A stretch of 37,165 nucleotides of DNA from an uncultured Oscillospiraceae bacterium (GTDB lineage: Bacteria > Bacillota_A > Clostridia > Oscillospirales > Acutalibacteraceae): NCBI GenBank assembly GCA_910587995.1, contig CAJUNS010000024.1, positions 1-37,165 on the forward strand, written 5' to 3'. Of the stretch, positions 1 through 7,751 are shown in pieces. Positions within the stretch are counted from its first letter, which is position 1. Each line of letters begins with the position of its first letter. The notes under the pieces were generated by a model. It had not been told where the DNA came from and ran no database searches. It saw only the letters and a list, made by a program, of their open reading frames with translations. Made by a program: the position numbers and the translations under genes.

Positions 1-529
1 TCATGCCGTGGGGGGTGCCGGAGTTGTAGTAGATGGAGTCCCCCTCGTTGAGGACCTCAATGTGAGAGCCAATCTGGGCTTTCATAGAGCCCTTTACCAC
101 AATGTCGAACTCCTGCCCCGCGTGGCTGGCCAGCTTGATGGCCACATGCTGCTCGGCCTCGCTGTAGGGCATGGTGACAAAAAAGGGCTCGGCGGTCTTG
201 TTTTTAAACAGCGGGGCCAGGTTCAAATATTTAAAGCCGTGCCGCCGGGTAATGGGCAGTCCGTCCCCATGGCGGACGATGGTGTAGGTGGAGAGGGTGG
301 GGCTTACGCCGCGAATCAGGTCGGTGGGGTCCACGCCAAAACGCTTGGCGCACTTGTAGATGAAGGTGAAGCTAAAGTCCTGCTCCCCCGCCTCGCAGCG
401 CTGGTATTCCTCCCGGCTGGTCCCTGTGCACTTGGCCATTTCGTCCTCCGAGAGGCCGGTAATCTCCCGCATGGTGCGGATGCGCTGGGCTACCTCCGCC
501 AGCTGGGCTTTCAAATCTGTTTTTTCCAT
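1..529 (-). CDS. XRE-family regulator with C-terminal cupin domain (partial, runs off the left edge)
   Basis: Reading the minus strand from the ATG at 529 gives an open frame with no stop before the window edge (about 176 residues). The start is preceded by a GGGGGAAGG ribosome binding site. Residues ~5-65 form an XRE helix-turn-helix (TGLSEDEMAKCTGTSREEYQ region). The second part (ending VLNEGDSIYYNSGTPHGM) is a cupin_2 beta-barrel with the usual GDSIYY...PHG motif. Members of this family are cytoplasmic one-component regulators that sense a small ligand in the cupin. In Clostridia they often stand before an acyl-CoA synthetase-type gene, which cannot be seen here. The upstream leader holds a T-box and a repeat insertion. 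The family call is firm; ligand and target are unknown. Confidence 0.85.
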   Translation of the reverse strand, partial: MEKTDLKAQLAEVAQRIRTMREITGLSEDEMAKCTGTSREEYQRCEAGEQDFSFTFIYKCAKRFGVDPTDLIRGVSPTLSTYTIVRHGDGLPITRRHGFKYLNLAPLFKNKTAEPFFVTMPYSEAEQHVAIKLASHAGQEFDIVVKGSMKAQIGSHIEVLNEGDSIYYNSGTPHGM

Positions 530-602
530 TGGACCTTCCCCCTTGAATATAGTGTGAAACAATTTGGGCTGGATATACTTTTACCTCGTTTTTCAAGTCT
601 TT

Positions 603-658
603 GGCGCCGGCCTGCTTGAAAAACAGGAAATACCGATTTTCAAGTGCGTGCACTATAA
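603..658. repeat. MITE-like palindromic repeat, partial copy (family 1)
   Basis: A hairpin of the CTTGAAAA...TTTTCAAG type followed by GTGCGTGCACTATAA, which is the terminal motif of the family-1 element seen at 9558, 19028, 20851 and 25026. Only one end is preserved; the GC-rich middle hairpin is reduced to GGCGCCGGCC. It lies between the T-box terminator and the XRE/cupin gene. Confidence 0.65.
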
Positions 659-681
659 AAAATACGCCGTTTGCACAATAT

Positions 682-1035
682 AAAAAAACCGTCCCACAGG
701 GGACCACCCCTATGAGACGGATCATTTTTCCGCGGTACCACTCATGTTGCGCCATGCTCCGCACAGCGCCCCTCTGCGGGCTCCAACAAGCCCTCTGCCC
801 TAACGCGGCGTCACGGGAAGCGTCTACTGTCCGGACGCTCCCTGTTCCGCGGCAGATTACGCCGCTTTCTGGGGGCCTCCAAGGTTCGGGCTTCCGGCTC
901 GGAAGGGATTGGCATATTGGGCTGCGCCCCACTGGCTTGCACCGGCCGCCAGCTCTCTGTGAGAGGTCGTTTCCCCGCCTTCTTCGTCGCTGCCTTTTTT
1001 ATATGCGATTGCGTCCTCTACTAGTAATAGAGTAT
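682..1035 (-). promoter_or_regulatory. T-box riboswitch leader
   Basis: On the minus strand the RNA contains a stem III-type block (AGAGAGCTGGC...GCAAGCCAG, around 940-960), the conserved block with GTGACGCCGCGTTA near 800, and the antiterminator core GAGTGGTACCGCGG near 730-745. A strong terminator follows: GTCCC/GGGAC-type hairpin at 689-720, then seven T's at 682-688. T-boxes bind uncharged tRNA and normally control aminoacyl-tRNA synthetase, amino-acid biosynthesis or transport genes. I could not read the specifier codon with confidence because stem I looks short. The next gene downstream is the XRE/cupin regulator at 529, an unusual client. The presence of a T-box is firm; its amino acid is not known. 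Confidence 0.9.
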
Positions 1036-1041
1036 ACAATC

Positions 1042-1070
1042 ATCATACACCCGCGGGGGGCAAATGTCAA
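1042..1070 (-). promoter_or_regulatory. sigma-A promoter of the T-box leader
   Basis: TTGACA at 1070-1065 and TATGAT at 1047-1042, separated by exactly 17 nt on the minus strand. The -35 box overlaps the stop codon of rsgA (ACT TGA CA), so the T-box transcript begins directly behind rsgA. Confidence 0.8.
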
Positions 1071-2143
1071 GTAAAGTCTGTAAATTTTTTCTTATATTTA
1101 CTGGCCTGGCGCTGCTGCTTGGCCAGGGCCTTGCTGCGCTGGCCCCGTTTCATCCGCTGGCTGGCGCTGGATTCCCCCGCCAGCTGCCGGTAGTTTTTCC
1201 AGCGCTGGGGCGAGAGCTCGCCCCGTTCCAATGCCCCGCGAATGGCGCAGCCGGGCTCCTGTCCATGGCGGCAGTCGTGGAACCGGCACTGGCCCAAAAA
1301 GCGCTCCACATCCGGGAACGCCGCCGAAAGGCCCTCCGCCGCGTCCCACATGCCCAGCTCCCGCATGCCGGGGGTGTCAATCACCAGTACGCCGGAGGGC
1401 AGCCGCAGCAGCTGCCGGTGGGTGGTGGTGTGCCGGCCTCGGGCGTCGTCCTCCCGGATGCCCCCGGTGTCCATAACCTCTTGGCCTGCCAGGGCGTTGA
1501 TGAGGCTGGACTTGCCCACGCCGGAGGAGCCCAGAAAAGCCGCCGTAACCCGGGGCTTGAGGTAAGCGTCCAGCTGCTCCATGCCCTGCCCGGTTTTGGC
1601 GCTTAGGGCCAGCACCGGGGCCTCTCCCGCCACTTCATAGGCCGCTTCCACCATAGCCTGATGATCGCCGGGCAGGTCCGCCTTGGTCAGCACCACCACA
1701 GGCTGGGCCCCGGAGTTCCAGGCCAACGTCAGGTAGCGCTCCAGGCGCTTCACATTAAAGTTTTCGTTCAGGGACTGCACCGCGAACACCACGTCCATGT
1801 TGGCGGCCACCGCCTGCTCGACCCCGTGCCAACCGTCCAGACGGGAGAAAAAGCTCTTGCGGGGCAGGGTGCGAAGGATCCGCCAGTCTCCGGCGGACTC
1901 CAGGTCTGGGTCCCCAGCGGGCTGGGCCAGCACATAGTCGCCGGTGGTGGGGAAGTCCTGGCCGCCTTCGTAGTGGTACTCCTTGGTCTTCAACCGGCCA
2001 TAACGCTGGCCGTGGGGGGTGATAAGCTGATAGCGCTCCTTAAAAACCGCTGTCACACGGCTTGGGACAAGAGACGCCGCCTCAGCGGAAGCCTGCCGGG
2101 GCAGGAATGCCTCGGGAAAGCCATAGTCTAACAGATTTGTCAT
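1067..2143 (-). CDS. rsgA: ribosome small-subunit-dependent GTPase A (RsgA/YjeQ)
   Basis: A 358-residue circularly permuted GTPase that helps late 30S subunit maturation. An N-terminal OB-fold (~25-95) is followed by the G4 motif TKAD (153-156), G5 SAK (181-183), then the P-loop GSSGVGKS (205-212) and G3 DTPG (256-259), so G4-G5 precede G1-G3 as expected. A zinc finger follows with C286, C291, H293 and C299, and a basic C-terminal helix. Length and motif order match the family. The ATG is preceded by GGGAGGAA. A short ORF with a good ribosome binding site overlaps its start, so translation may be coupled. The terminal TGA is shared with the -35 box of the T-box promoter downstream. Confidence 0.97.
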   Translation of the reverse strand: MTNLLDYGFPEAFLPRQASAEAASLVPSRVTAVFKERYQLITPHGQRYGRLKTKEYHYEGGQDFPTTGDYVLAQPAGDPDLESAGDWRILRTLPRKSFFSRLDGWHGVEQAVAANMDVVFAVQSLNENFNVKRLERYLTLAWNSGAQPVVVLTKADLPGDHQAMVEAAYEVAGEAPVLALSAKTGQGMEQLDAYLKPRVTAAFLGSSGVGKSSLINALAGQEVMDTGGIREDDARGRHTTTHRQLLRLPSGVLVIDTPGMRELGMWDAAEGLSAAFPDVERFLGQCRFHDCRHGQEPGCAIRGALERGELSPQRWKNYRQLAGESSASQRMKRGQRSKALAKQQRQASKYKKKFTDFT

Positions 2144-2198
2144 GCGATTCCTCCCTTGGGAAATTCGTGGTCCTTTTGCTTACGATGTGTGTTCTCAT
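2082..2198 (-). CDS. possible 38-codon upstream ORF overlapping the rsgA start
   Basis: The minus strand has AAAGGAG followed 9 nt later by an ATG at 2198. The reading frame (MRTHIVSKRTTNFPREE...) runs through the rsgA start in another frame and stops with TGA at 2082-2084. The ribosome binding site is better than that of many genes here. The product matches nothing I recognise. It may be a leader peptide coupling ribosome loading to rsgA, or chance. Low confidence. Confidence 0.25.
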   Translation of the reverse strand: MRTHIVSKRTTNFPREESHDKSVRLWLSRGIPAPAGFR

Positions 2199-2312
2199 AA
2201 GACATCACTCCTTTCGGTAATCGGGAAGAAACTAGGGAAAAAGGCTGCTAAAGCCAGCCTAAAAAGCATTGTAGCACATTCTCTGGGAGAAGTCAACCTT
2301 ACCGCCGCCCCT

Positions 2313-2401
2313 GGGTGTGTCCCAACCGCAGAGATAATCATCTGTGTTCCCCCGCCCTACGGGCGGGGGAATACGAAAAGCTCTCCGAAACGGACACTCC
2401 C
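2313..2401. repeat. GTGTCC-ended palindromic repeat, copy 1 (family 2)
   Basis: About 89 bp with inverted ends GGGTGTGTCC / GGACACTCCC and a central perfect hairpin CCCCCGCCC-TAC-GGGCGGGGG. Copies 2 and 3 are at 6477 and 18821. It sits in the gap between the transporter operon and rsgA. All three copies read the same way on the plus strand. Confidence 0.8.
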
Positions 2402-2413
2402 GCCGCCCCCACG

Positions 2414-2459
2414 AAAAACACCCAGGCAAGGCAGATCCTCTGCCCGGCCCGGGTGTTTT
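2414..2459 (-). terminator. rho-independent terminator of the ABC transporter operon
   Basis: On the minus strand AACACCCGGGC...GCCTGGGTGTT forms a long GC-rich stem followed by TTTTTCG, just downstream of the second permease gene. Confidence 0.8.
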
Positions 2460-2510
2460 CATTTTATTAGCAGCAAAACTTTTTTACAGGTTTTTCCCGG
2501 CGCCGGCGGC

Positions 2511-3401
2511 TTAGCCCTTCACCGCGCCAATGGTGATGCCCTTCACAAAATACTGCTGGAAGAAGGGGTACACAATCAGAATGGGCAGCACGCCCACCAC
2601 GGCAATGGCCATTTTGATGCCTGTGCTGGGCATGGTAGCCGAAATCTCCGCGGCGGCGGCGGCGTCCATGCCGCTCTTTAGGGCCTGCACGTCCCGCAGC
2701 ATGTCGTTTAACAGCACCTGGATGCTGTAAAGGCTCTTGTTCTGCTGCAAATAGTACAGTCCGTTTTTCCAGTCGTTCCAATAGGCCAAGCCAATCAACA
2801 GCGTCATGGTGGCGATCATGGGAATGCTCATGGGCAGCACAATGGTCAGCAGAATGCGGAACTCCCCCGCCCCGTCGATCCGGGCGGCCTCGATGACCGC
2901 GTCGGGAATGTTGGTGCTGAAATAGGTGCGCATCATGATGACATAGAACGCGTTTACCATCAGCGAGGGGATGATCAGCGCCCAGGGCGTGTTGCTGACC
3001 GGAATGTAGCGGGTGTACATAATGTACGTGGGCACCAGGCCGCCGTTAAACAGCATGGTGAAGAACACGTAGAACGCCATCACGTTCCGGCCGGGCAGGT
3101 CCCGGCGGGAGAGGGCGTAGGCCATCAGCACGGTCATGGAGAGGCCGCAGCTGGTGCCCACCACGGTGGCGAAGATGGTCATCAGATAGGCGGAGGCAAT
3201 CTTGGTTCCGCTTTTGAACATGTAGAGATAGGCGTTCATGCTGAACTGGGCCGGGAACAGGGTGTAGCCGCTGCGAATCAGCTCGTTCTCCTCCGTGACG
3301 GAGGACATGATCAGCAGGGCGAAGGGGAAGATGCAGCACAGCGCCAGGAAGATCATGACAATGTGGGCGACCACTTGGAAATTCTTATTCTTTTCAACCA
3401 T
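2511..3401 (-). CDS. carbohydrate-type ABC transporter permease (LplC/YtcP-like)
   Basis: A 296-residue inner-membrane permease with about six hydrophobic segments and the cytoplasmic EAA loop VIEAARIDGAGEFRILLTIVLP-like at ~170-190 that docks onto the ATPase. It belongs to the MalG side of the CUT1 family (LplC/YtcP group), usually 290-300 residues. The ATG follows GGGAGGAAAGC. It lies 15 bp after the first permease and is the last gene of the operon before the terminator. No ATPase is encoded nearby, so a shared MsmX/UgpC-type ATPase elsewhere is expected. The substrate, probably an oligosaccharide, is inferred from the family and not shown by the sequence. Confidence 0.93.
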   Translation of the reverse strand: MVEKNKNFQVVAHIVMIFLALCCIFPFALLIMSSVTEENELIRSGYTLFPAQFSMNAYLYMFKSGTKIASAYLMTIFATVVGTSCGLSMTVLMAYALSRRDLPGRNVMAFYVFFTMLFNGGLVPTYIMYTRYIPVSNTPWALIIPSLMVNAFYVIMMRTYFSTNIPDAVIEAARIDGAGEFRILLTIVLPMSIPMIATMTLLIGLAYWNDWKNGLYYLQQNKSLYSIQVLLNDMLRDVQALKSGMDAAAAAEISATMPSTGIKMAIAVVGVLPILIVYPFFQQYFVKGITIGAVKG

Positions 3402-3416
3402 GACAGCTTTCCTCCC

Positions 3417-4385
3417 TTAGAACAGCGCGTTTTCTTCGCCGCCGACCTTTTTCACGGTCCAGTTGGCCAGCAGCACCAGCACAAAGCCCACCACGCTCTG
3501 GTAGAATCCGGCGGCGGAAGACATGCCGATGTCGTTCAGACGGATCAGGCCCCGGTACACATAGGTGTCGATGGTGCTGGTGATGTCCAGCAGGGGGCCG
3601 GAGTCCATGGGCACCTGGTAGAACAGGCCGAAGTCGGAATAGAAGATTTTGCCGATGGACATGAGGGTCAGGGTGATGATGGTGGGCAGCAGGCAGGGCA
3701 GGGTCACGTGGACGATCTGGTCCCAGCGGTTCGCGCCGTCGATCACCGCGGCCTCGTAGTAGCTGTGGTCAATGCCCACCAAGGTGGCGTAGTAGAGGAT
3801 GCAGTCATAGCCGAAGGTCTTCCAGACATGGACGATAACCAATATGTAGGGCCAATACTTGGGTTCCGTATACCAGGAGACCGGGTCCTTGCCCAGGGCC
3901 TTCAGGATGGTGTTGTTTACAAAGCCCGTCTCGGAGCTCAGCAGGGCGAAGACCAGGTAGCTGACCACCACGATGGAGATCAGGTAGGGCAGCAGAATGA
4001 TGGTCTGGTACAGCTGCTTCATCAGCTTGTGGGTGATCTCGTTGAGCAGAACGGCGATGGTGATGGCGATCACCGTGCCCAGAATGATGAAGGTGATGTT
4101 ATAAAGCAGCGTGTTGCGGGTGATGTTAAAGGCGTCCTTGGTCTTGAACAGGTAGGTAAAGTTGCTCAGGCCCACCCAGTCGCTGCCCAGGATGCCCTTG
4201 CGCCAGTTCACCTTTTTAAATGCGATGATCAGGCCGGACATGGGCACGTAGTTGTTCATAAAGAGGTAGAGCGCGCCCGGCAGGAACATCAGATACAGGG
4301 GCAGATAGCGCAGAAAGCGGCCCTGCTTTTTCGGCGCGGAACGGGATTTCCCCACCTGTTCCAGCGCGGCGGATTTGGTCGGCAT
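3417..4385 (-). CDS. carbohydrate-type ABC transporter permease (LplB-like)
   Basis: A 322-residue membrane protein with an N-terminal basic stretch, six predicted transmembrane segments and the EAA motif YYEAAVIDGANRWDQI at ~210-226. It is the MalF-side partner of the permease at 2511 and groups with LplB/YtcP-type permeases (~310-320 residues). The ATG follows GGAGCTGGCAAAT. A gap of over 400 bp separates it from the binding-protein gene upstream. That gap holds a hairpin repeat that could lower permease expression relative to the binding protein. Confidence 0.93.
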   Translation of the reverse strand: MPTKSAALEQVGKSRSAPKKQGRFLRYLPLYLMFLPGALYLFMNNYVPMSGLIIAFKKVNWRKGILGSDWVGLSNFTYLFKTKDAFNITRNTLLYNITFIILGTVIAITIAVLLNEITHKLMKQLYQTIILLPYLISIVVVSYLVFALLSSETGFVNNTILKALGKDPVSWYTEPKYWPYILVIVHVWKTFGYDCILYYATLVGIDHSYYEAAVIDGANRWDQIVHVTLPCLLPTIITLTLMSIGKIFYSDFGLFYQVPMDSGPLLDITSTIDTYVYRGLIRLNDIGMSSAAGFYQSVVGFVLVLLANWTVKKVGGEENALF

Positions 4386-4516
4386 ATTTGCCAGCTCCTT
4401 TTTTCATGGATTTTTTGGGACTATACCTCAGCGCGGGCAGGCCGCGCGAACAGCCTGGAGAGAGGGGAGTATTCAAAAGGCGAGTTTTATGTAGAGAAAG
4501 CTTCTTAATCGCAACA

Positions 4517-4650
4517 GTAAAAGTTTTTGATCCAAACTTTTTTCAAAAAGTTTGGTCCAGTCCAGGGTGAAACCCTGGCCGCCGGAGGGTGAGCGTCTGC
4601 CAGTGGCAGACAAGCTGCGAACCGACCGAGCCGGCAGGCGAGACTCCACT
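4517..4650. repeat. intergenic hairpin repeat (family 3), inside the transporter operon
   Basis: Begins AGTAAAAGTTTTTGATCC, then a near-perfect hairpin at 4532-4555 (CCAAACTTT / AAAGTTTGG) and a second hairpin CCAGGGTGAAACCCTGG. The same start, CCTTTTCAAAGG-type hairpin and following GC hairpin occur at 13041 and, inverted, at 22428. The rest of the 4386-4821 gap holds no gene I can support. Confidence 0.55.
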
Positions 4651-4821
4651 CCGTAAAACTTCAAAAACTGCGCCCTTTTGGCATTCCCGGAGAGAGGCCC
4701 CGGCCCATGGGGGGAGGATATGGGAACAAGCGGCCCGCCCAGGGCCGCCCATTCCCATGCCCTCCCCTTTCGGGGAAGACATGGCGGGACGAAGATCTAT
4801 ACAATGCTCATAAAGGGGAGC

Positions 4822-6423
4822 TTATTTGTTCTCGCTCAGCCAGGCGTCCAGCTGGGACTGCTTCTCAGCGATGATGGCGTCCAAGCCGGCGTCCTTGAGC
4901 TCCTGATTGAACTTGGGCAGGGTCTCCTCGGGATCCAGCGCGCCGCACACCAGGGCCTTGTGGTACTTGTTGACCACGTTGGTGCAGGCGGTAATCTCGT
5001 TGGCGGTCTTGGTGGCGTCAAAGGAGAAGCCGAAGGCCGCGGACTTGTCGGAGTTGTTGTTGAAGTCCCGGGTGGCGTCCCAGTAGTCGGCGGGCAGGTC
5101 CAGGCCCCAGATGTCGCCGATGAACTGGTTGGGCTGCAGCCAGGTGCCGCTCTTGCGGTAGGTGGTGGTGGTGGCGTCCACGCCGTCCAGGTAGTTGATG
5201 CGGTCCTGGCCGTTGGTCACGGCGCCGGCCTCAACCACCTGATAGTGCTTGCCCTCCACGCCGTACATGTACAGGTTGGAGATCTCGGGGTCGCTGTACA
5301 GGGCGTTGAGCATCTTCATGGCGGCCTCGGGGTGCTCGCAGGAGCCGGCGATGGACCACAGGCCCATGGTAACCCGGTCGGTGGTGGCCAGGGCGGGCAT
5401 AATCTCCACCACGCCGATCTTGTTGGTCAGGTTGGCGTTGTTCTCCTCGGCATAGTAGGGCTTCAGGTTGGTGAAGGTGCCGAAAGCGGTGCCGGCCTCC
5501 ATCAGGGTGGAAGCGGTCTCGGTGGTGTTCACCGCGTCGGACTGGATGAGGCCCTCCTGCATCCAGTTGTACATGGTGGTCACCAGGTCCTTATACTGGT
5601 CAGTCTCATACAGGTTCACGATGGTGGTGTCCTGGGCATGGTTGGCCAGAACGCCCAGGTTGACCATCTCGTCGCCCACGGAGTCCCAGTCCCAGTTGCG
5701 GATGTTCTCACCGGCGGAAACGGCCACGGGCCACACGTTCTCTTCCTTCTCCTTGATGACCGCCAAAACGTCGTGGAGGTCCTCCAGGGTCTTGACAGAC
5801 TCCATGTCCAGGCTGTGCTTCTCAGCCAGGTCCAGCCGGTAGGAGAAGCCCTGGGAAGCCGCCAGGTCGCGGCCCTGGGTCAGGCCAAAGAGCTCGCCAT
5901 CTACCCGGCCGCAGTTAATCATATCCCAGCCCAGCTGCTCAATGATGCCCTGGCCATACTCCTCAATGAGGCCGTCCATGGGCATAATCTGGCCGCTGGT
6001 GGCGCAAGAGGCGTAGGGCACCATGTAAACCGCCATCAGGTCCACGCCCTCGCCGGAGGACAGCAGCAGGGTGGTCTGCTCGGCATAGCTGCCAAAGGGC
6101 AGGAAGGTCAGCTTCACGTTGATGTTGAACTTCTCTTCCAAAATAGCGTTCATCGCCTCTTCCACTTCCGCGATGCCGCTCTCCTCCTTGCCGGAAGCCA
6201 TGGTCACAATGTCCAGGGTAACCAGCTCGGGCTCTTTCAAGTCCCCGCTGGCAGAGGCCGCGCTGCTCTCCCCGTCAGACGTCTGGCTGCTTTCGCTGCT
6301 CTCGCCGCCCTGGCTGGCCGCGCTGCTCTCCTGAGAGCTGCTGCTGCCGCCATCTCCGCCGCAGGCCGCCAGGGCCAGCAGCATCGCCACGGCCAAGAGC
6401 GCCGCAATGATTCTCTTTGCCAT
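4822..6423 (-). CDS. extracellular solute-binding lipoprotein (LplA/CUT1 family)
   Basis: A binding protein of 533 residues. The first ~20 residues form a lipoprotein signal peptide ending LALAAC, with Cys21 as the lipidation site. A Ser/Glu-rich linker (to ~60) tethers it to the membrane, followed by a family-1 periplasmic-binding fold. It is longer than maltose-binding proteins, as usual for LplA-type proteins with DUF3502-like C-termini. I chose the ATG at 6423 rather than the TTG 12 nt upstream because AAAGGAT is correctly spaced for the ATG. It is the first gene of the transporter operon and lies downstream of the YesMN-type system that probably controls it. Ligand unknown. Confidence 0.93.
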   Translation of the reverse strand: MAKRIIAALLAVAMLLALAACGGDGGSSSSQESSAASQGGESSESSQTSDGESSAASASGDLKEPELVTLDIVTMASGKEESGIAEVEEAMNAILEEKFNINVKLTFLPFGSYAEQTTLLLSSGEGVDLMAVYMVPYASCATSGQIMPMDGLIEEYGQGIIEQLGWDMINCGRVDGELFGLTQGRDLAASQGFSYRLDLAEKHSLDMESVKTLEDLHDVLAVIKEKEENVWPVAVSAGENIRNWDWDSVGDEMVNLGVLANHAQDTTIVNLYETDQYKDLVTTMYNWMQEGLIQSDAVNTTETASTLMEAGTAFGTFTNLKPYYAEENNANLTNKIGVVEIMPALATTDRVTMGLWSIAGSCEHPEAAMKMLNALYSDPEISNLYMYGVEGKHYQVVEAGAVTNGQDRINYLDGVDATTTTYRKSGTWLQPNQFIGDIWGLDLPADYWDATRDFNNNSDKSAAFGFSFDATKTANEITACTNVVNKYHKALVCGALDPEETLPKFNQELKDAGLDAIIAEKQSQLDAWLSENK

Positions 6424-6476
6424 AAGTACTACCAATCCTTTCTTATTTTACGTTTAACGGGCCGCGGCCTGTTAGC

Positions 6477-6562
6477 GGGCGTGTCCCAACCACAGAGGAT
6501 TATCTTCGTGTTCCCCCGCCCTACGGGCGGGGGAACACGAAGAGCTCTCCGAACGGACACTC
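6477..6562. repeat. GTGTCC-ended palindromic repeat, copy 2 (family 2)
   Basis: Same order of parts as copy 1: GTGTCCCAACCACAGAG, then the perfect hairpin CCCCCGCCC-TAC-GGGCGGGGG, then GAGCTCTCCGAACGGACACT. It lies in the leader region of the binding-protein gene. The remainder of the 6424-6953 gap holds a possible -10 (TATACT on the minus strand near 6600) without a good -35, which would fit an activator-dependent promoter. Confidence 0.8.
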
Positions 6563-6897
6563 TCCCTGTTGGCCGCGCTGCGCCCCGTTTGTACCAGTAT
6601 ACCTCTTTTTTTAAAGGATTTCTGTAAAAATTGTGATGTGCATTATTGAAACTGTGACCTTTCCGTGCGGAATTTGAACGATTATCCGGCCCGTGTTGCA
6701 TATGCCCGCGTAAGCTCTTGTGGGAAACCGGTCCTGTACAGCCAGCCCTGGTGGAAGCCCATTTTAATTATGACTTTCAAAAGAACAGTTTTGCAAGTTG
6801 TCTATTAGAATCATTCAAACCCATCAAAACTTAATACTGCATTTTTTATATTCTTAACTTTTACAGGAATTCTCTTCGCCCAACCCCCCGCAAGCGC

Positions 6898-6925
6898 AAA
6901 AAAGGAGCTCCCGCCGGAGCTCCTT
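6898..6925 (-). terminator. terminator after the response regulator
   Basis: Minus strand AAGGAGCTCC-GGCG-GGAGCTCCTT followed by TTTT: a 10-bp perfect stem and T-run placed 30 bp after the response-regulator stop. It separates the regulators from the transporter operon. Confidence 0.85.
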
Positions 6926-6953
6926 CCACAGGCCAGTCTATCCGGCCCACACC

Positions 6954-7751
6954 TTACGCCTCCCCCTGTCCCCCCGCCGGACGCTTGCGCCGGGCCCGGT
7001 ATTCCACCGGCGAACAGCCGGAGAATTTTTTGAACACCTGGGAGAAATAAGAAAAATTGGAATAACCCACCTTGGAGGCCACCAGGCTGACCGGTACATC
7101 CGTGTCCGCCAGCAGGGACTGGGCCACCCGCATTTTCTCGGTCAAAATATAGTCGCTCAGGGACCCGCCGGTTTCCCGCTTGAACAGCCGGGAGAGGTGC
7201 TCCGGGCTGAGGAAGATGGCCTCGGCAATCTGGGCCCGGCTCAGCTCCTTGTCCAGGTTCCGGCGCACATACTCCATGGCCTCCCGCACCGGGCCGGGGG
7301 ACTCCTCCCGCCAGGGGCCCTGGTCCTGGGCGCTGCTGCGGTAGCCCTCGTAGTTATAATACCGGCGGAGCTTGGCGGTCTCCCGCATTTTGCCCGCCGC
7401 CCGAATCAGCGCCTCCTCAATCTCCTCATAAGGGGCGGGCTGCAAAATATAGTCGAAGCTGCCCAGCTTCACCGCCTCTTGGGCATAGCCAAACTCCGCG
7501 TGAGCCGAGAGGAAAATGCAGCCCACCTCGGGCTTGCGCTCCCGGGCCCAGCGCAGCAGCTCGAAGCCGCTGTTGGGGGGCATCTCCACATCGCACAGCA
7601 GAATATCCACCTGCTCCCGCTGAAAGACCCCCTGGGCCTCTTTGACGCTGTAGGCCGGAAAGACCTTTTCAGTCCCCGCCCTCTGCCAGTCCACCCCGCT
7701 GATTACCCCCCGCACCACCTCGGGCTGGTCGTCTACTACCAAAACGTTCAT
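6954..7751 (-). CDS. response regulator, YesN type (receiver + AraC DNA-binding domain)
   Basis: 265 residues. An N-terminal receiver (1-~120) has the acidic pair D7-D8 and phosphoacceptor D54 (ILLCDVEMP). A C-terminal AraC/XylS double helix-turn-helix (~160-258) ends in VGYSNFSYFSQVFKKFSGCSPVEYR. The usual receiver Lys-Pro pair is Gln-Pro here (FDYILQPAP, near residue 107). Its ATG overlaps the kinase TGA by 4 nt (ATGA), so the two are translationally coupled. With the kinase it probably activates the neighbouring binding-protein/permease operon; this is inferred from the recurring YesMN-LplABC arrangement. Confidence 0.95.
   Translation of the reverse strand: MNVLVVDDQPEVVRGVISGVDWQRAGTEKVFPAYSVKEAQGVFQREQVDILLCDVEMPPNSGFELLRWARERKPEVGCIFLSAHAEFGYAQEAVKLGSFDYILQPAPYEEIEEALIRAAGKMRETAKLRRYYNYEGYRSSAQDQGPWREESPGPVREAMEYVRRNLDKELSRAQIAEAIFLSPEHLSRLFKRETGGSLSDYILTEKMRVAQSLLADTDVPVSLVASKVGYSNFSYFSQVFKKFSGCSPVEYRARRKRPAGGQGEA

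Noticed and set aside
601..1074. Open frames over the 530-1066 region on both strands
   Set aside because: The region is explained by the T-box leader, its terminator and a repeat; the frames lack binding sites and sensible products.
2259..2462. Short proteins sharing a PPPVGRGNTDDYLCGWDTP-like sequence at three places
   Set aside because: The shared peptide is just the translation of the family-2 DNA repeat, not a protein domain.
4678..6627. Very long open frame (649 codons) on the plus strand
   Set aside because: It is antisense to the well-supported binding-protein gene; its Gly/Val/Leu/His-rich product is the usual shadow of GC-rich coding DNA and it has no ribosome binding site.
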